From assembly GCF_001649575.2 (NCBI RefSeq), contig NC_051433.1:24475229-24539228 (forward strand): DNA of 64,000 nt. Reading direction: 5' to 3'. How positions within the stretch are numbered: position 1 is the stretch's first letter; each line of letters starts with the position of its first letter. This DNA is from Kryptolebias marmoratus. Lineage: Eukaryota; Chordata; Actinopteri; Cyprinodontiformes; Rivulidae. The notes below the pieces were generated by a model, which was not told the DNA's origin, ran no database searches, and was given only the letters and a program-made list of their open reading frames with translations. Shown here piece by piece: positions 41,880 to 53,515 of this stretch. Position numbers and translations under genes: made by a program.

Positions 41880-43319
41880 TTTTTCAGAGTGGTCTTTTTC
41901 TCCCTTTAAAAGCAGCAATTAGTGCTACATAAAGGACTTTGCAGTAAATCCGGTTTTCTTGCAGGCGTTTGTTCTGTCTGAGGACTGCCTTATCACTCCT
42001 TATGTTAAAACAAAATTTTAAAAGTGAAGTAGCACTTCTGGCTCTGAAGTTTAAATGTTGAAGGGCAAAGCAAAGTGATTTCAGAGAACTCCCTTCCTCC
42101 CCTTTTTTGTCACTAAGTAGTTATGTCCACCATCTTCAGACCTGTTAGAGGCTTCTGTCAACGGATATAATCTGTCACTGCTGTCTTCTGACTGCTGAAA
42201 TTTGCTTTGCCTCCCTAAGGAAATAAAGAGCGCATCGTTTTAATCCCATTCAACTGGGCTCCTTGAACGCTTTCTCTCCGGGGGAACAAATGCCAGTTCA
42301 GGAGGGACATGGAAAAACAAAAAAAAACCCAGCTCGACGCCTTTGATTTTTCTAACCCTGACCCCAGCTTTGTGAGTGGTGGTGCGGCGAATGATGAGGA
42401 CATTCAGGTTGTCAGGAACCCACTGCCCCACCCAACTCCCGGTGGCATGGCGAGGGGACCCGCTGACTCTTCACACGTGCCTCTTTGTTGCGTTTTCAGC
42501 CATTCTCCATGGCCGCGCCTGCAAAACTGGCTTTCCGTTGGGTTTGCAGGGCTGCTTTAGCCGGGGGGGAGGAATGCAGTTTTAGCCTAAGATAAGAACG
42601 GAGAACAGATGATCCGGGGGTATAAAACACGGGACAAATGCCAGCGTTTTAACTAAGATCATCTTGTCTGAGAGAGCTATAACTTCCATTAAAATCTGTC
42701 CTCTGGTTCGTGGGATCTTTTACAATCGTTAGAGGCAACTGAACACACGCACACACAGACACAAGCAAAACACCATTGCCTCATTAAGCCTCAGCTCAGA
42801 GGCCTTAAACTTCTGTAGTTATGATAGTGAAGTTAGTGAAGTCTCTTATCAGGATCTTCAGTGGAATTACTATAAACTTAAACTCCCATTCATCTTCCTG
42901 CAGGCAGTCCTCTGGACCCAGTGGTCATTGGACCTCTGGGCCCTCGTGGGTTGGCCTTTGTAGACACTCCATAATTTTATTCTTCAAGAAAGAACGTTCC
43001 TAATGAAACGTCGGTCAGTGGTGAAGAGTACTGAATCAAATAAAACGTTAAGCATAAGGTCACACTCAGCCACTTCATCTGTGGCTGATTTTCAGCCCAA
43101 GCACATTAAGTGACTCGAAACGGGAGGGAAGACTCCAAAGTGGCACAGTCCAGGATACCTCTCCCTTCCCTCCGTATACAGTCTCCACGCCGTTCAACAG
43201 AGGGTACTGTTTCGTTTCCAGGAACAGGCCGAACGTGCTCCGAGCCGGCCTGGTCCTGGAGTCAGGATACGGGCTAAACCCTCTTCCTCTTCCTGCTGCT
43301 GCTGCTGCATCACTAATGC
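41880..43319. other. Intergenic, no recognised gene
   Basis: No conserved coding segment seen. Several small ORFs near 42309-42585 have no recognisable features. Confidence 0.5.
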
Positions 43320-43515
43320 ACCTTTTCCACCGGCTCTAAAGGTCCCAGCTCCACTCTACTCGGCTTGCTTTGCACGCGTTTCCACCGGCATTTTTTCGAG
43401 GCTGGCCCTTGTTTTTTTGGTCCCTGCTTTGGAGTAGGGCCAGCTAGCCGGCCCTGCTTTCGTGGGTGGCTCCCCGCTCCTGTTCACTCATTGGTTGTCG
43501 GTGTGGTCATATTGA
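43320..43515. repeat. Left half of the TTGCCCC MITE family, cut by a LINE
   Basis: Parallels 22077-22275 (ccttttccaccggctctaaa, tactcggcttgctttgc, cctgttcactcattgg) and breaks off where the LINE begins. The missing half was not found after the LINE. Confidence 0.75.
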
Positions 43516-45250
43516 GCCCAAGTGGGCGATGTTCCGTGCCTCCATTGTTGAGGTGGCTTATTGGAGCTGTGGCTGCAAGATAGTTGGTGCCTGTCGCGGC
43601 AGCAACCCTCAAACCCGCTGGTGGACACTGGCGGTGAGGGATGCTGCCAGGCTGAAGAAGGAGTCCTATCGGCCCTTCTTGGCCTGTGAGACACCAGAAG
43701 TAGCTGACGAGTACCAGCAATCCAAGTGGCATGCAGCTCAGATGGTCACTGAGGCAAAAACTCGGACATGGGAGGAGTTTGGAGAGGCCATGGAGAAAGA
43801 CTTCCGCATGGCTTTGAGTCAATTCTGGTCCACCATGCAGCATCTCAGGAGGGGAAAGCAGTGCAGCACCAACACTGTTTATAGTGGGGGTGGTGTGCTG
43901 CTGACCTCGACTCAGGATGTCGTGGCTCGGTGGGTGGAATACTTCGAAGACCTCCTCAATCCCACCAGCACGTCTTCAACTGAAGAGGCGGAGCCTAGGG
44001 ACTTTGGGTCGGGCTCATCAATCTACGGTGCTGAGGTCACCAAGGTGGTTAAAAAGCTCCTCGGTGGCAGGGCTCCGGGGGTGGATGAGATTCGTCCAGA
44101 GTTCCTTAAGACTCTGGATGTTGTAGGGTTGTGTTGGCTAACGCAACTCTGCAATATTGCGTGGACATCAGGGACGGTTCCCCTGGATTCGGAGACGGGG
44201 GTGGTGGTCCCCTTATCCAAAAAGGGGGTCCGGAGAGTGTGTTCCAACTACAGAGGGATCACACTCTTAAGTCTCTCTGGTAAGGTCTATTCGGGTGTTC
44301 TGGAGAGGAGGGTTCATCTATTCTGTTCATAACATTTATGGACAGAATTTCTAGGTGCAGTCAAGGTGTCGAGGAGATCCGTTTGTTGACCTTAGGATTG
44401 CGTCTCTGCTTTTTGCAGATGATGTGGTCCTTTTGGCTTCATTAGGCTGTGATCTACAGCTTTCGCTGGAGCGGTTCGCAGTTGAAGCGGCTCGGATGAG
44501 GATCAGTGCCTCCAAATCCGAGGCCATGGCCTTGAGCCGGAAAAGGGTAGAGTGCCTTCTCCGAGTCGAGGAAGATGTCCTGCCCCAACTGGAGGGGTTT
44601 AAGTATATCTGGGTCTTGTTCACGAACGAGGGAAAAATGGAGCGGGAGATCGACAGGCGGATTGGTGCAGCGTCTGCAGTGAAGCAGGCACTGTACTGGT
44701 CTGTTGTGGTGAAGAGAAAGCTGAGTCAAAAGGCGAAGCTCTCAATTTACCGGTCGATCTACGTTCCTACCATTATTTATGGTCACGAGATTTGGGTAGT
44801 GACCGAAAGAACGAGATCGCGAATACAAGCGGCTGAAATGAGTTTCCTCCGCAGGGTGTCTGGGCTCTCCCTTAGAGATAGGGTGACAAGCTCGGTCATC
44901 CGGGAGGGACTCAGAGTAGAGCCGCTGCTCCTCCANNNNNNNNNNNNNNNNNNNNNNNNNNNNNNNNNNNNNNNNNNNNNNNNNNNNNNNNNNNNNNNNN
45001 NNNNNNNNNNNNNNNNNNNNNNNNNNNNNNNNNNNNNNNNNNNNNNNNNNNNNNNNNNNNNNNNNNNNNNNNNNNNNNNNNNNNNNNNNNNNNNNNNGTT
45101 TCTCGGCTGGCCTGGGAACGCCTTGGGATTCCCCCGGAGGAGCTGGCCCAAGTGGCTAGGAAGAGAGAAGTCTGGGTCTCCCTGCTTAGGCTGCTACCCC
45201 CGCGACCCGACCCTGGATAAGCAGAAGAAGATGGATGGATGGATGGATAA
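43515..45250 (+). mobile_element. Non-LTR retrotransposon (LINE), broken, with RT deletion and gap
   Basis: 5'-truncated LINE. The first frame (to 44332) encodes a pre-RT region and RT fingers: APGVDEIRPEFLKTLDVVGL, TSGTVPLDSETGVVVPLSKK and CSNYRGITLLSLSGKVYSGV. It then jumps to the region just before LLFADDVVLLAS (the F-ADD catalytic box, ~44410), so the part of the palm with the first catalytic Asp is deleted. The C-terminal part runs to FKYIWVLFTNEGKMEREIDR and SKAKLSIYRSIYVPT-like text (here SQKAKLSIYRSIYVPTIIYG). The 3' end has the (GGAT)n tail. 162 N lie near the end. Clade not assigned; I think RTE- or Rex-like. Confidence 0.9.
44936..45097. other. Assembly gap (162 N)
   Basis: N run in the 3' part of the LINE. 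The related copy at 8094-8562 spans the same region. Confidence 0.99.
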
Positions 45251-46760
45251 TTCAAAACCCTTTCATTGTCAATAAAGATAATAAAAAAAATCAAAATGTC
45301 ACATGCAGCGATGAATTGTGGGTACTTTGGTGTACTTGCCAAAGTCTAGATGTGGGCTTAGCCGAAGGGCAGATGTAATACAGAAAGGGGGCGAGGCTAA
45401 AGAGCACTCCAGAGAATTGGGACACACTATGCACTCAAACCCTTCAGCATGAACGCGCATTTGAAGGACACAGGGGTGGATCGAGGGTGCAAGTGCGAGT
45501 ATTGGGACCGGGCCCCTGTCTGTCTCTCAAAGAGTACAATCAGGGAGGGACAGACACAGGTGTGTGGTTACAACGGTGACCCTAATGAGCCACTGGCAGG
45601 TGCTTTAACATTTTTGTTGTTGTTTTTGCTCTTGGTTGTACTTAAGATAAAATTTTATTGTCCATAGAAATGGAAAATTTGTTTACATAATATGTTTTGA
45701 TGTCTCCCATAAAATCCTTAAAAAATAATAATAAAACACTTATTATACAGTTAAAACCTCAGCATTTTGTCAGTTTAAATTATTACAGAAGTAAGTCCCA
45801 AGTTTCTATGCTTCAGGCAGCAGCTGCATTGATACCCTTTGAAATTTTCCTCTGAAGTTTTCTAGCTTTTCTTTGTTGCCTAATTGACTTTCGGAATGTT
45901 GGTTCCTGTCTCTGCTTCTTGGTTTAAGTTGACGCTTGCCTCGAGCCTCGTGGCAAACCACAGACCAACGCCCACCTGGGTTAACTCCCACTAAAGAAAC
46001 AAATTTCAGAATGACACTGAATTTCCTCCTTTATTTATTTGCTTTAAGTTTTTTTTTTTTTACATAGCACGTTCAAGCCGTAAAACTTACCTCGTCTCCA
46101 TTAACAGCTCTCCGCAGGGTTGAGCAGGGCCGGTGTGTCGGTGTTCAAGTCACAGTGTTTGAAGCACCAGCTGTGGGCGGGAGGCCGTTTGGTGTGTTAC
46201 ACACAGCAGTCTGAGGGAGGGGGGGAAAACGTGGCTTTAACCACGCTCAGAGAACACTGAGAACACCTAAAGGGTCCGACCACAGGAGGCCTCTGGAGAG
46301 ACTTCACAGCAAAGTGGCGACAATGACGGATGCTCTAATGCTCTGAAACAGCGAGAGGGAGAAGGGGGGAAAAATGGAATTATTTTGATGTCAGGCTTCA
46401 GTGGGTTTGCAGAGGGGGACTTTTATGTTGCTCAGTGTGGGGGTGGTGGGCTCAGCGGGCACCGACCTCCGATGGCAGCTGTTTGAATTTGCACTTTGCT
46501 GTTAGGAAGGCATCATCACAGAGGCACTCCGTACGAGGCTGCTTTGATTCAGGCCATGTCGGTTTGTGTCCGTGCTTGTTAGCGTCCTCTTCCTGACAGA
46601 CTGACTGACTGTCTTCAAGTCCTCTCAAGTGTACAAAGCGGGGGGATTCCAAAAGCATATGGCCGCCAATAACAAAGCCTGGCAAGACCAGCTGGAGATA
46701 TAAGTGGTGCATTAAAAATTAGAAAATGAGAGTGTGTACTTTGGCTTGAGCAAAAAAAAC
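45251..46760. other. Intergenic with one duplicated short repeat
   Basis: No gene recognised. A block at ~45539-45600 (ggtgaccctaatgagccact preceded by an acacaggtgtgtgg motif) recurs at ~51855-51915. Confidence 0.5.
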
Positions 46761-46765
46761 GCTTC

Positions 46766-47224
46766 TGTCATGGTGGGTGGAGAAGGAGGTGAACCCAGAG
46801 CGCAGACTCATGATGAAAATAAACTCATTTATTAAAGTAAAAGATAATCAAAAACAAAGGCTGACGAGGCAGCGAGAGGAAAACTAAATCCAAAACAAAC
46901 TAAATCCAAAAACTGAACAGACATGGGCAAGAGACGAGCAGAACCAGACATCAGGGAAAACAGACTAATGAACCAGCAAGTGAATGGAGGAGATGACCGG
47001 GTTTTAAACAGCAGAGGGCAATTGTGGAAGTGGGAACAGGTGAGTGATAACGAGGAGCAGGTGGAGATGGGCGCGGCAGGAAAACAAGTGACTGACTGAG
47101 GAGAGGTGAATAATGACAGGAAACAAAGACACAAGGGACAAGGACCAGACTAACAAAGATAACTGAAAACAATAAACTGAAACATGAAGACAATAAACTG
47201 AATACAAAAACCCAAATCCTCACA
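46766..47224 (-). mobile_element. Solo LTR (minus strand)
   Basis: 459 bp beginning TGTCATGG and ending CCTCACA on this strand (TG...CA in either sense), flanked by the 5-bp repeat gcttc at 46761-46765 and 47225-47229. Read on the minus strand it has a TTTAAAA TATA-like box (near 47001-47010) and AATAAA (46833-46828) about 62 nt before the 3' end, the order expected for U3-R-U5. No internal retroelement region adjoins it. Family not named. Confidence 0.82.
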
Positions 47225-47334
47225 GCTTCACCTTATGTCACATTTTAATCTCTCTGAGAAATACAGAAAAAAAATAGGGAAACAGGCGAGCAAATGGCCA
47301 GATTCCCGGAGATGTTTATCATCCACCGCAGATG

Positions 47335-47970
47335 ATTTGCAAAATATCCCATGAACCAGTGGACGGATTGTAATTAAACACTGAGTGGAACTTTTGGAAT
47401 CAGCCCCATTCAACATGGCTGCCACAGCTAAGCCACCATATCAAACACAGAAATAAAACAATATTTCAGCTAATTTTACAGATATTGAGCTACAGTTTGG
47501 TGTGGTAGTAGCTGAATATCATTCCCGACACAAACTTGGAGGGCTACACAATGTGCAATATTTTTGCCTAAAACTTTAACATTCCCTGTCTGTCTGTTAA
47601 CAAAATTTCTCACGAATCACTGGAAGGATTTGAATGAAACTCTCAGAAGGTAATCATTTGTTGTACATCTACAATTGATTACCTTTCGGAGTCACCCTAT
47701 ATCAAGATGGCTGTCACAGCTATTGGATCTTAGTCAACATAAAAATGACTATAACACCACAGATACTGCGCTAAAATTTCCTGCGGCAGTTGCTGTGAAT
47801 CACCCTCAACAAGATCTTCCAATATTGCATGAGATTGCACGTAGCACCATTTACAAGGTTTGACCAAAAACAGCTGCAGCTTTGTTCCTTCCCTGCATGA
47901 GATGATCTCACTCTAAAACTTTGGCCTGAAAGGCAGCGGGCGATAGGTGTCCCTTCAAGAACGGCTAGGC
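47335..47970 (+). repeat. Dispersed repeat, 'AAGATGGC' family, copies 6 and 7 in tandem
   Basis: Two consecutive copies in the same direction: cores caacatggctgccacagc (~47412) and tcaagatggctgtcacagct (~47702). The tail of the second is aaaggcagcgggcgataggt, then ttcaagaacggctaggc. Confidence 0.85.
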
Positions 47971-48947
47971 AGCAGCTCTGCAAATTCACAGAAAAGTGAA
48001 GTTAGTGAGGTGAAAGACAAAATAACCTTGGTTTTGCAGTGTGAAACTAAAAGTCTGCAGTTATCTGGAAACCTACACTGTCCACACTGTTTTGTCTTTC
48101 TTCGATATGAAGTTGCATGTTTATGGAGGTGAAGCAGCATCAAAGCAGCTCTATTCACTCTCATGCTTTGATAAAAATCAAAGTGGGACGCGTTACCCAG
48201 CATTCTCTGCTTGGCATCCTCCATCCACATGTGCTGCAGCGAGTCCACTCATAGACCGTACTCAACAGGTTGGTTGGGTTTTCCCCGCTGGCCACTCAGC
48301 CTAATGGCTCTGACGGGTCTTGTTCATAATAGCCCCCTGCTTTTAGGGGCCATTTGCAGAGGATGCAACCTGCTCTTTGCACCGGGTTATTAAAGAGTGA
48401 ATGGGAGACTAATAAACGTGCAATTACGGTGAATGTGTTTACATGCAGTGATACCGCAGCTGCCAGCGCACATTTTGAGTCCCGGTCGCTCGGATGCTTT
48501 ATGATGATGACAACAGATTGTCAGGAGGCGCAGAGGGAAGAGGTTGGTGTCTGAGCTGCCTGCAGGAAAAAAAAAGGTAAATCTTTCAACGATGAGAACA
48601 TAAACTAACGAGACGCTAAGAATACTTTCTCCTCAGCTTGTTGAAATATACACAAGCAGGGTTTATCGGTTTAATTACTTCAAAAGCACATGAATAGCAC
48701 AAAGTCTTTTGTTATGGCCACTTAAGCTGTATTGATTGGGCTATCAGCTGGAGGAACATAAAATTGAAATGCAGCTTGTGAGAACATGCCATGGATGGCT
48801 GGAAAGTGCTGCTGTGGGAGACCGACAACAAAAATCCTGTGCAGTTAATGCAGTCCTTTCAACAAAACAATGAACCTCTTGTCAGATTTAGCGCAGCAAC
48901 AACAGTCGCTCACTGAGACAGCAGCGCAGCAAAACACGTCTCAAGAC
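47971..48947. other. Intergenic, no recognised gene
   Basis: No conserved coding segment or transposon end recognised. Confidence 0.5.
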
Positions 48948-49760
48948 TCCATTTGGGTTATTTCTATAGCGCCGACTCACAATATAGTCATCCCGGCACA
49001 GTACAACAAAAGCAGCAGGCACAAATTCAGTTCAGAACAGATCCAGGTTCAGATTTAAATAGTCAATTCAGTCTAATAAGTCACAATACAATCACAACAC
49101 ATTATGAAATGCCATTTAGTAAAAGGTTTTCTATGGAAGCCAGCAGATTGCGTTAAATTTTCACTTTGTTGCAGTCTCCCGTCCTGAGCAGCATGTTGGT
49201 GACAGTGGGAAGACACGACTCCCTTCAAACAGGAAGAAACATCCAGCAGAACCAGAAGCAGGCTCAGGATGGGCAGCCATCTGCCTCAAATGGCTGAGGA
49301 CAGGCTGAGAGGACAGGAAAAAGACACAGACAAACATGGAAAGATTGGTCCAGGTGTAATGTTTAAGGGAAAGAAAACAAACAACAAAAAAACGGGTTAA
49401 TTAAAAACAATACTCGTTCCTTTTTATTAAATCCTATAGGAGGACAAATTGATCACATTTCCTCACTCTGCTGCTGTCTTTACTCTCTCTACTCTCTGTG
49501 ATTGTATTTGTAATTATTTATATCATTAACATATGTTTGTCTTCCTATAGAAGCTCCACCTGGACCTGTCATTCTGTGTTTGTCTGTGTCTCTTACCTGT
49601 CCTCTTTAACCCCAGCAGGCAGATGTCCACCCATCCTGAGCCTGGTTCTGGTTCTGCTGGAGGATCCCGAGGGAGTTTTTACTTTTTTTTTTGTATAGTG
49701 CGTTGAGATGACTTGTTGCAAATCGCCGTAATATAAATAAACAAAAATTAATTGAATTCA
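48948..49760. repeat. Dispersed fish repeat with 'tctatagcgcc' start and A-rich tail
   Basis: Blocks recognised from teleost genomes: ttatttctatagcgcc, cttcaaacaggaagaaacat, aggctcaggatgggcagcca and the end gtgcgttgagatgacttgtt with gtaatataaataaa. No coding potential; class not certain. Confidence 0.6.
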
Positions 49761-50814
49761 AAACGAATCAAATGATAACAAAAGCAGGACTGGTTGGCGG
49801 CAGCATCTGTAACAACATACTTTAATCATCTTGATATTTGGACAGCGTTCTAAACAAGCAACTCAAAAGTTCCAGCCCAGCTGCATATTATCTTATGTTA
49901 GGAAATACAGTAGGTCCTGTCAAGCAAATAACAAGAATAAGATTAATCCTTTAGGGGTTTTTTTGTTTTGTTTTTTAATACATAAATGTGTTTGCCAGCA
50001 TGTCTGTCCCTGTCTGTGTGTGTGTGTGTGTGTGTTTGAGATGATTTGGAATGTGTATATTAGATAAATTAGCTGTCATCCAATAAATCTGTGGAAAAAA
50101 AGGACATGTGATCTGACCCAGGAAACTGTGCTGGGAGAATAGTTTAGCAGCTGTGGGAGGACAAGCCCCTGTGAGTTACAGCTCCACTAGGTCATAAACA
50201 AAACCCAAGCAAAGGGGCCTTTTGAAGCCAACACAACCATGCAGGCGCTGAATATGCACTTAGGGACATTTAATGCGTATTTGGCATTCAAAGAGTGAGC
50301 TTGGAGTTAGCATTCCTCCCATGGAAAACTTGTAAAAATAAGAAGACTGGGCAAAATTTACATAAATTTGCGCTTTTTTTGTGTGGAGGGGGATAATAGG
50401 CTGAGTGTTTTGGTCTTCTGTGTGTCGTTATAAATTGATGTTAAAGGACTCGTGTTTTTGCTTTTATTTGATTCATCCCGTGTCTTTTCTAAAAATCAGT
50501 TGTGTTCCTGCCAGGCCTCTGATTACAGCAAAGGTTAGGTAACACACCCTGACAGGACCCTTGCTGCCTCGTTGCTTTTCCTGACTTTTGATTTCAACTG
50601 TCTAAACTATCCAAATGTTTTACAAACTCTTTTCACTCCTTTTCCCTTCTTCTGCAATTTATTCATCAAAACAAGCATTTATGTATTTTTTTTATCCAAC
50701 GTGTCTCTCACTGGTCAAGTATTTATGGTTTTTTGTCAGATCACACAACCAAACTCTCATTTACTCCCATTGCATTTGAGCTCAGAATTTACTCTTTAAA
50801 ACTGGAAGTACACT
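49761..50814. other. Intergenic, no recognised gene
   Basis: Contains a (TG)n tract at 50016-50036. Nothing else recognised. Confidence 0.5.
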
Positions 50815-51186
50815 ACTTATATCCTAAATACAAGCAGCTGAAATGATCTTTCTTCATAGGGTGGTTAGGCTCAGCCTTAGAGATAAGGTGAGGAGCTCCG
50901 TTATCTGGGGGGAGCTCGGAGTAGACCTGCTGCTCCTTCTCATCAAAAGAAGTCAGTTGAGGTGATTCGGGCATCTGATTAGGATACATCCTGGAAGCCT
51001 TCCTTTGGAGATTTTTCGTGCATGTCCCATTGGAAGACTCAGAACTTGCTGGAGGGATTATGTATCCTCTCTGGCCTGGGAACGCTGGAGCTGGAGATGG
51101 AGAGTGTCACTGGGGAAAGGGAGCTCTGGGTTTCTCTCAGACCAGTTGCCTCTGCGACCTGACCACGGATAAGCGGTAAAAGATGA
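50815..51186 (+). mobile_element. LINE 3' end, 5'-truncated
   Basis: Same family as 43515-45250 and 8094-8562: atacaagcagctgaaatgat, cagccttagagataaggtga, ctggcctgggaacgctgg and cctgaccacggataagcgg. Several internal deletions. Confidence 0.8.
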
Positions 51187-51268
51187 ATGAAAACTGGAAG
51201 TCAAGGGTCAATGACCAGATGTTTCTGCCACTATGTTCCTATTTTAGGAATGGTTTCAATACAACTTA

Positions 51269-51779
51269 ACTATTTTCCGCACTATAGGGTGCACTGGATT
51301 ATAAGACGCACTGTCAATGAATTGTCCATTTTCAAACTTTTGTCATATATAAGGCACACTGAACTATAAGGTGCATCGTTGTGCACCTCACGATTTTTGT
51401 AACTTCGCAAGGACTGCGTGCACCGCGTTCCATTCAAAATGGACGATTTCAGTGCTCTAGGAGAGCTGGTTCACTTGTTTCAGAATTTATATGATCCCTC
51501 TATGAGAGATCACAAAGATAATCAAATGGTTCAAAACTCATGGAAGGATACTGCACCGACCTAAGTGTCAAGTATAGACACCTACAACACTCGCTCAGGT
51601 CCGTGCGCCAAGTGTGGAGCCCTGCGACACTACAAAGAGCAGTGTGGCTTTGTAGTTTACCAAAGTTGTACTAAAACATTATGACTTCTTATAAGGCACT
51701 CCAGATTATAAGGCGCACTGCCGTTTTTTGAGAAAATTGAAGGCTTTTAAGTGCACCTTATAGTCCAGAAAATACTGTA
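51269..51779. mobile_element. ATTTTCCG-ended MITE, copy D
   Basis: Ends tattttccgcactatagggt and the complement of tatagtccagaaaatactgt. The interior matches copy B in reverse orientation (gatccctctatgagagatca, actgcaccgacctaagtgtc). Confidence 0.85.
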
Positions 51780-52689
51780 CTGTTTTTGCAGTAAAAACTT
51801 ATTTGAGGCCTATATTCTGCTCTGACTTTCTGTCTGCCTGTCCTATAAGAAGTGCTGTCAGGGAGTGACACATACAGGTATGTGGTGACCATGGTGACCC
51901 TAATGCACCACTGGCTACAACTTTCAATTATATTGCTATAGTGTTTTACTATGATAAAAAAAAACAACTAATATAATACTTATATTTATGTTGGTGGTTT
52001 AGCTTCACAAGCCAGTAAAGTATGAAATTTTTCAGTTTAAGCATGTAATAAATATGAATATATTCATTAAGCAAGTAATGAAGCTAGTTCTTAGTTTTAT
52101 CAGAAACATTAAATTATTTTTGCAAACTTCAACATGACTGCAGGCCAAAGATAAAGTTAGTAAAGACACAGCTGATAGTTCTATAGCTAAAGCAAAAAAC
52201 ACTGCTTTGACAGTTTACAAAAAACATCCAGATTACCTTTTTTTTCTTTCTCTGGAAACATCCTGGAAACATCATATAAAGAGTTCTGTCATAGAAATAA
52301 TTCAATGCGTCTGTGATGTTCTATGTTAAGATCCCCAATGACAAGATCCCCAAAAACACATGATCAGACTCACTGTTCTGAACATGATTTCTTTTACTGA
52401 TCTGAAATTGTGTTGCCACTAGAAAAAAGGGCTACTTTTTGTTAAACTGTGAGCATGAGCTCAGCAGTTTCTTAGCTTAAAGATTTAACTTTGAACTCAA
52501 ACACTGAGGCTGAGTCTCCGCTTAGAAGAACTGCCAAAACTGTCAAAAGTTCAGACATGACAGAAGACGTAAACAGGAGTTCAGCAGTTCTTTCTGTTTA
52601 TCCAGCAACTTGTTCTCTTTTATCCAACATGTGAGGTCTGCTAACATTGTCTCAGCACATTTTAAACCCACCAGTGCACATAAAAAAAA
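51780..52689. other. Intergenic, no recognised gene
   Basis: Includes the second copy of the short block shared with 45539-45600 (at ~51855-51915). Confidence 0.5.
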
Positions 52690-53515
52690 AAAAAAAAATC
52701 CAGGACGACAGGTCAGGAGGGAGATACCATCATCCCCACCATCCAAATATGGGTACCAAGCCCCTCAGGCAGATAATATCACTATGGATACTGGTTCCAA
52801 AATGGAATAGTCATCAGTCACCTACTCTACATGGATGACATCAAGCTGTATGCCTAAAGTGAGCGAGACATCGACTCACTGATCCACTTCACTAGGATAT
52901 ACAGCAAGCACATTGGTATGTCATTCAGATTTGACATACCAATGTCCAAGAGAAGCAAGATGATCACAACTGAAGGAGTTGTACCATGGTATCCTGCAGA
53001 CAAATTGGCAACCAGGATGAGGCCACAAGGGGGGAGTAAGGCAGGTCCTGAATGGTGAGAACAAAGTCCAAGCCATCAACACATATGCTGTGCCAGTCAT
53101 CAGATACACTGCTGGTATAATAACCTGACCAAAGGAGAAGATAGAAGCCAATGACATCAAGACACGAAAGCTCCTCACAATGCACGGACAGTTTCACCCT
53201 AAGTCCAGCATCCTGAGACTGTACACTAAGAGAAAGGAGGGAGGCAGAGGACTGGTGAGCATCAAAACCACTATATAGGATGAAACAACCAAGATCCTAA
53301 AGTACACTAATGTAATATCAGGAAGAAGGAGCATGAAAAACTCAACAAATACCAAGGGCTGAAAAAGGAAATAGAGAAGTTGTGGAAAGTCAAGGCCTCA
53401 GTGGTAGCAGTGGTCATAGGAGCATTCGGTTACTGATACTGCATAGAACCCTCAAGCTCAGGCCTCTGGTAGAGGTCCCGAGCTTGAAGTGGAACAAATA
53501 GGGCGAGTTAACGTT
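52690..53515 (+). mobile_element. R2/NeSL-like non-LTR retrotransposon remnant
   Basis: A broken plus-strand read gives VISHLLYMDDIKLYA (YMDD is the RT catalytic box) and SERDIDSLIHFTRIYSKHIG, then after frameshifts AINTYAVPVIRYTAGI-like text, DIKTRKLLTMHGQFHPKSSI and LRLYTKRKEGGRGLVSIKT. The conserved order matches the RT-to-endonuclease region of fish R2-type elements known to me. Stops and deletions make it dead. Confidence 0.75.

Noticed and set aside
43466..44332. 288-aa ORF as a host gene
   Set aside because: It contains reverse-transcriptase motifs and is part of a truncated LINE.
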